From Desulfomicrobium sp. (lineage in GTDB: Bacteria > Desulfobacterota > Desulfovibrionia > Desulfovibrionales > Desulfomicrobiaceae): a stretch of 5,029 bases of DNA. The notes beneath the pieces were generated by a model. The model was given only the letters and a program-made list of their open reading frames with translations, was not told where the DNA came from and ran no database searches. The translations under genes and the position numbers were made by a program. Below are positions 4,718 to 5,029 of the stretch, piece after piece (the stretch's first letter is position 1; the number at the start of each line of letters is the position of its first letter). Where the stretch lies: the NCBI GenBank assembly GCA_003542385.1, contig DPKT01000095.1:1-5029 (forward strand), written 5' to 3'.

Positions 4718-5029
4718 GAGCTACGTATCCACCACCAACGCCTGCAAGATGTGCACGCCCATGGGCGCGGCCCTGGTCTTCAAGGGCATCGAGAACGCCG
4801 TCCCCTTCCTGCACGGCTCCCAGGGCTGCGCGACCTACATGCGCCGCTACATCATCAGCCACTACCGCGAACCCGTGGACATCGCCTCCTCGGCCCTGGG
4901 CGAGAAGAGCGCCGTCTACGGCGGCGGGCCGAACCTGAAGAAGGGCATCCTGAACGTCATGCGCAAGTACGACGTGTCCCTGGTCGGTGTGGCCACGACC
5001 TGTCTGACCGAGACCATCGGCGACGACGT
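4710..5029 (+). CDS. nifN: FeMo-cofactor biosynthesis scaffold protein NifN, N-terminal part (3' end outside window; possible NifN-NifB fusion)
   Basis: NifN is the NifK-like partner of NifE. The frame is open to the window edge; 106 whole codons are visible. It begins MAESYVSTTNACKMCTPMGAAL, aligning with NifK NPAKTCQPIGA, then FLHGSQGCATYMRRY, SHYREPVDIASSALGEKSAVYGGGPNLKKGI and ATTCLTETIGDD. HGSQGC carries Cys40, the equivalent of the single NifN ligand (Cys44) of the Azotobacter NifEN cluster. Unlike Azotobacter NifN, it also keeps Cys15 and Cys98 at the other two NifK P-cluster positions, plus Cys12. I call it NifN and not a second NifK because it directly follows nifE with an 8-nt overlap and a complete nifK is already present. 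In clostridia, and I believe in Desulfovibrio, nifN may be fused to nifB; that part lies beyond the window. Confidence 0.92.
   Translation, partial: MAESYVSTTNACKMCTPMGAALVFKGIENAVPFLHGSQGCATYMRRYIISHYREPVDIASSALGEKSAVYGGGPNLKKGILNVMRKYDVSLVGVATTCLTETIGDD

Overview
The window is an internal piece of a molybdenum nitrogenase (nif) operon. All genes are on the + strand and both ends are cut. In order it holds the last two thirds of nifD, complete nifK, a small NifX/NifB-C-terminal-like cofactor-binding protein, a small thioredoxin-fold [2Fe-2S] ferredoxin, complete nifE and the first 106 codons of nifN. No RNA gene, mobile element, CRISPR array or recognisable promoter is visible, and the genes look like one transcription unit that starts upstream, probably at nifH.

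The DNA is strongly GC-rich, with G or C in most third codon positions. The proteins nevertheless match the 'clostridial' (group II / NifH cluster III) lineage of Mo-nitrogenase. NifD carries the roughly 52-residue insert after GYEFAHRDDYEGR, and NifK is 458 aa because it lacks the N-terminal extension seen in Azotobacter. No delta-subunit gene (vnfG/anfG) lies between nifD and nifK, and the Arg359-equivalent of NifD is present, so this is the Mo enzyme and not the V or Fe-only one. High GC, an anaerobe-type nitrogenase and the order D-K-(NifX-like)-(2Fe-2S Fd)-E-N together point to a sulfate reducer of the Desulfovibrio kind (Desulfobacterota). This assignment is inference.

Layout: nifD (to 1103) and nifK (from 1117) are 13 nt apart and encode the catalytic MoFe protein. 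A perfect 9-bp GC hairpin follows nifK. Next come two small genes, 2539-2880 (possible FeMo-cofactor or precursor carrier) and 2906-3208 (probable electron carrier to nitrogenase). A 120-nt gap with a large GC-rich hairpin precedes nifE, whose stop overlaps the start of nifN by 8 nt. NifEN is the scaffold on which the FeMo-cofactor precursor matures before transfer to NifDK. The unit therefore combines the enzyme, its cofactor assembly scaffold, a probable cofactor chaperone and a probable electron donor.

Nothing here amounts to a wholly new system. The points most worth a second look are the full six-cysteine P-cluster-type ligand set in the NifE/NifN scaffold, the uncharacterised pair of small proteins between nifK and nifE, and the two intercistronic hairpins that may set different expression levels along the operon.
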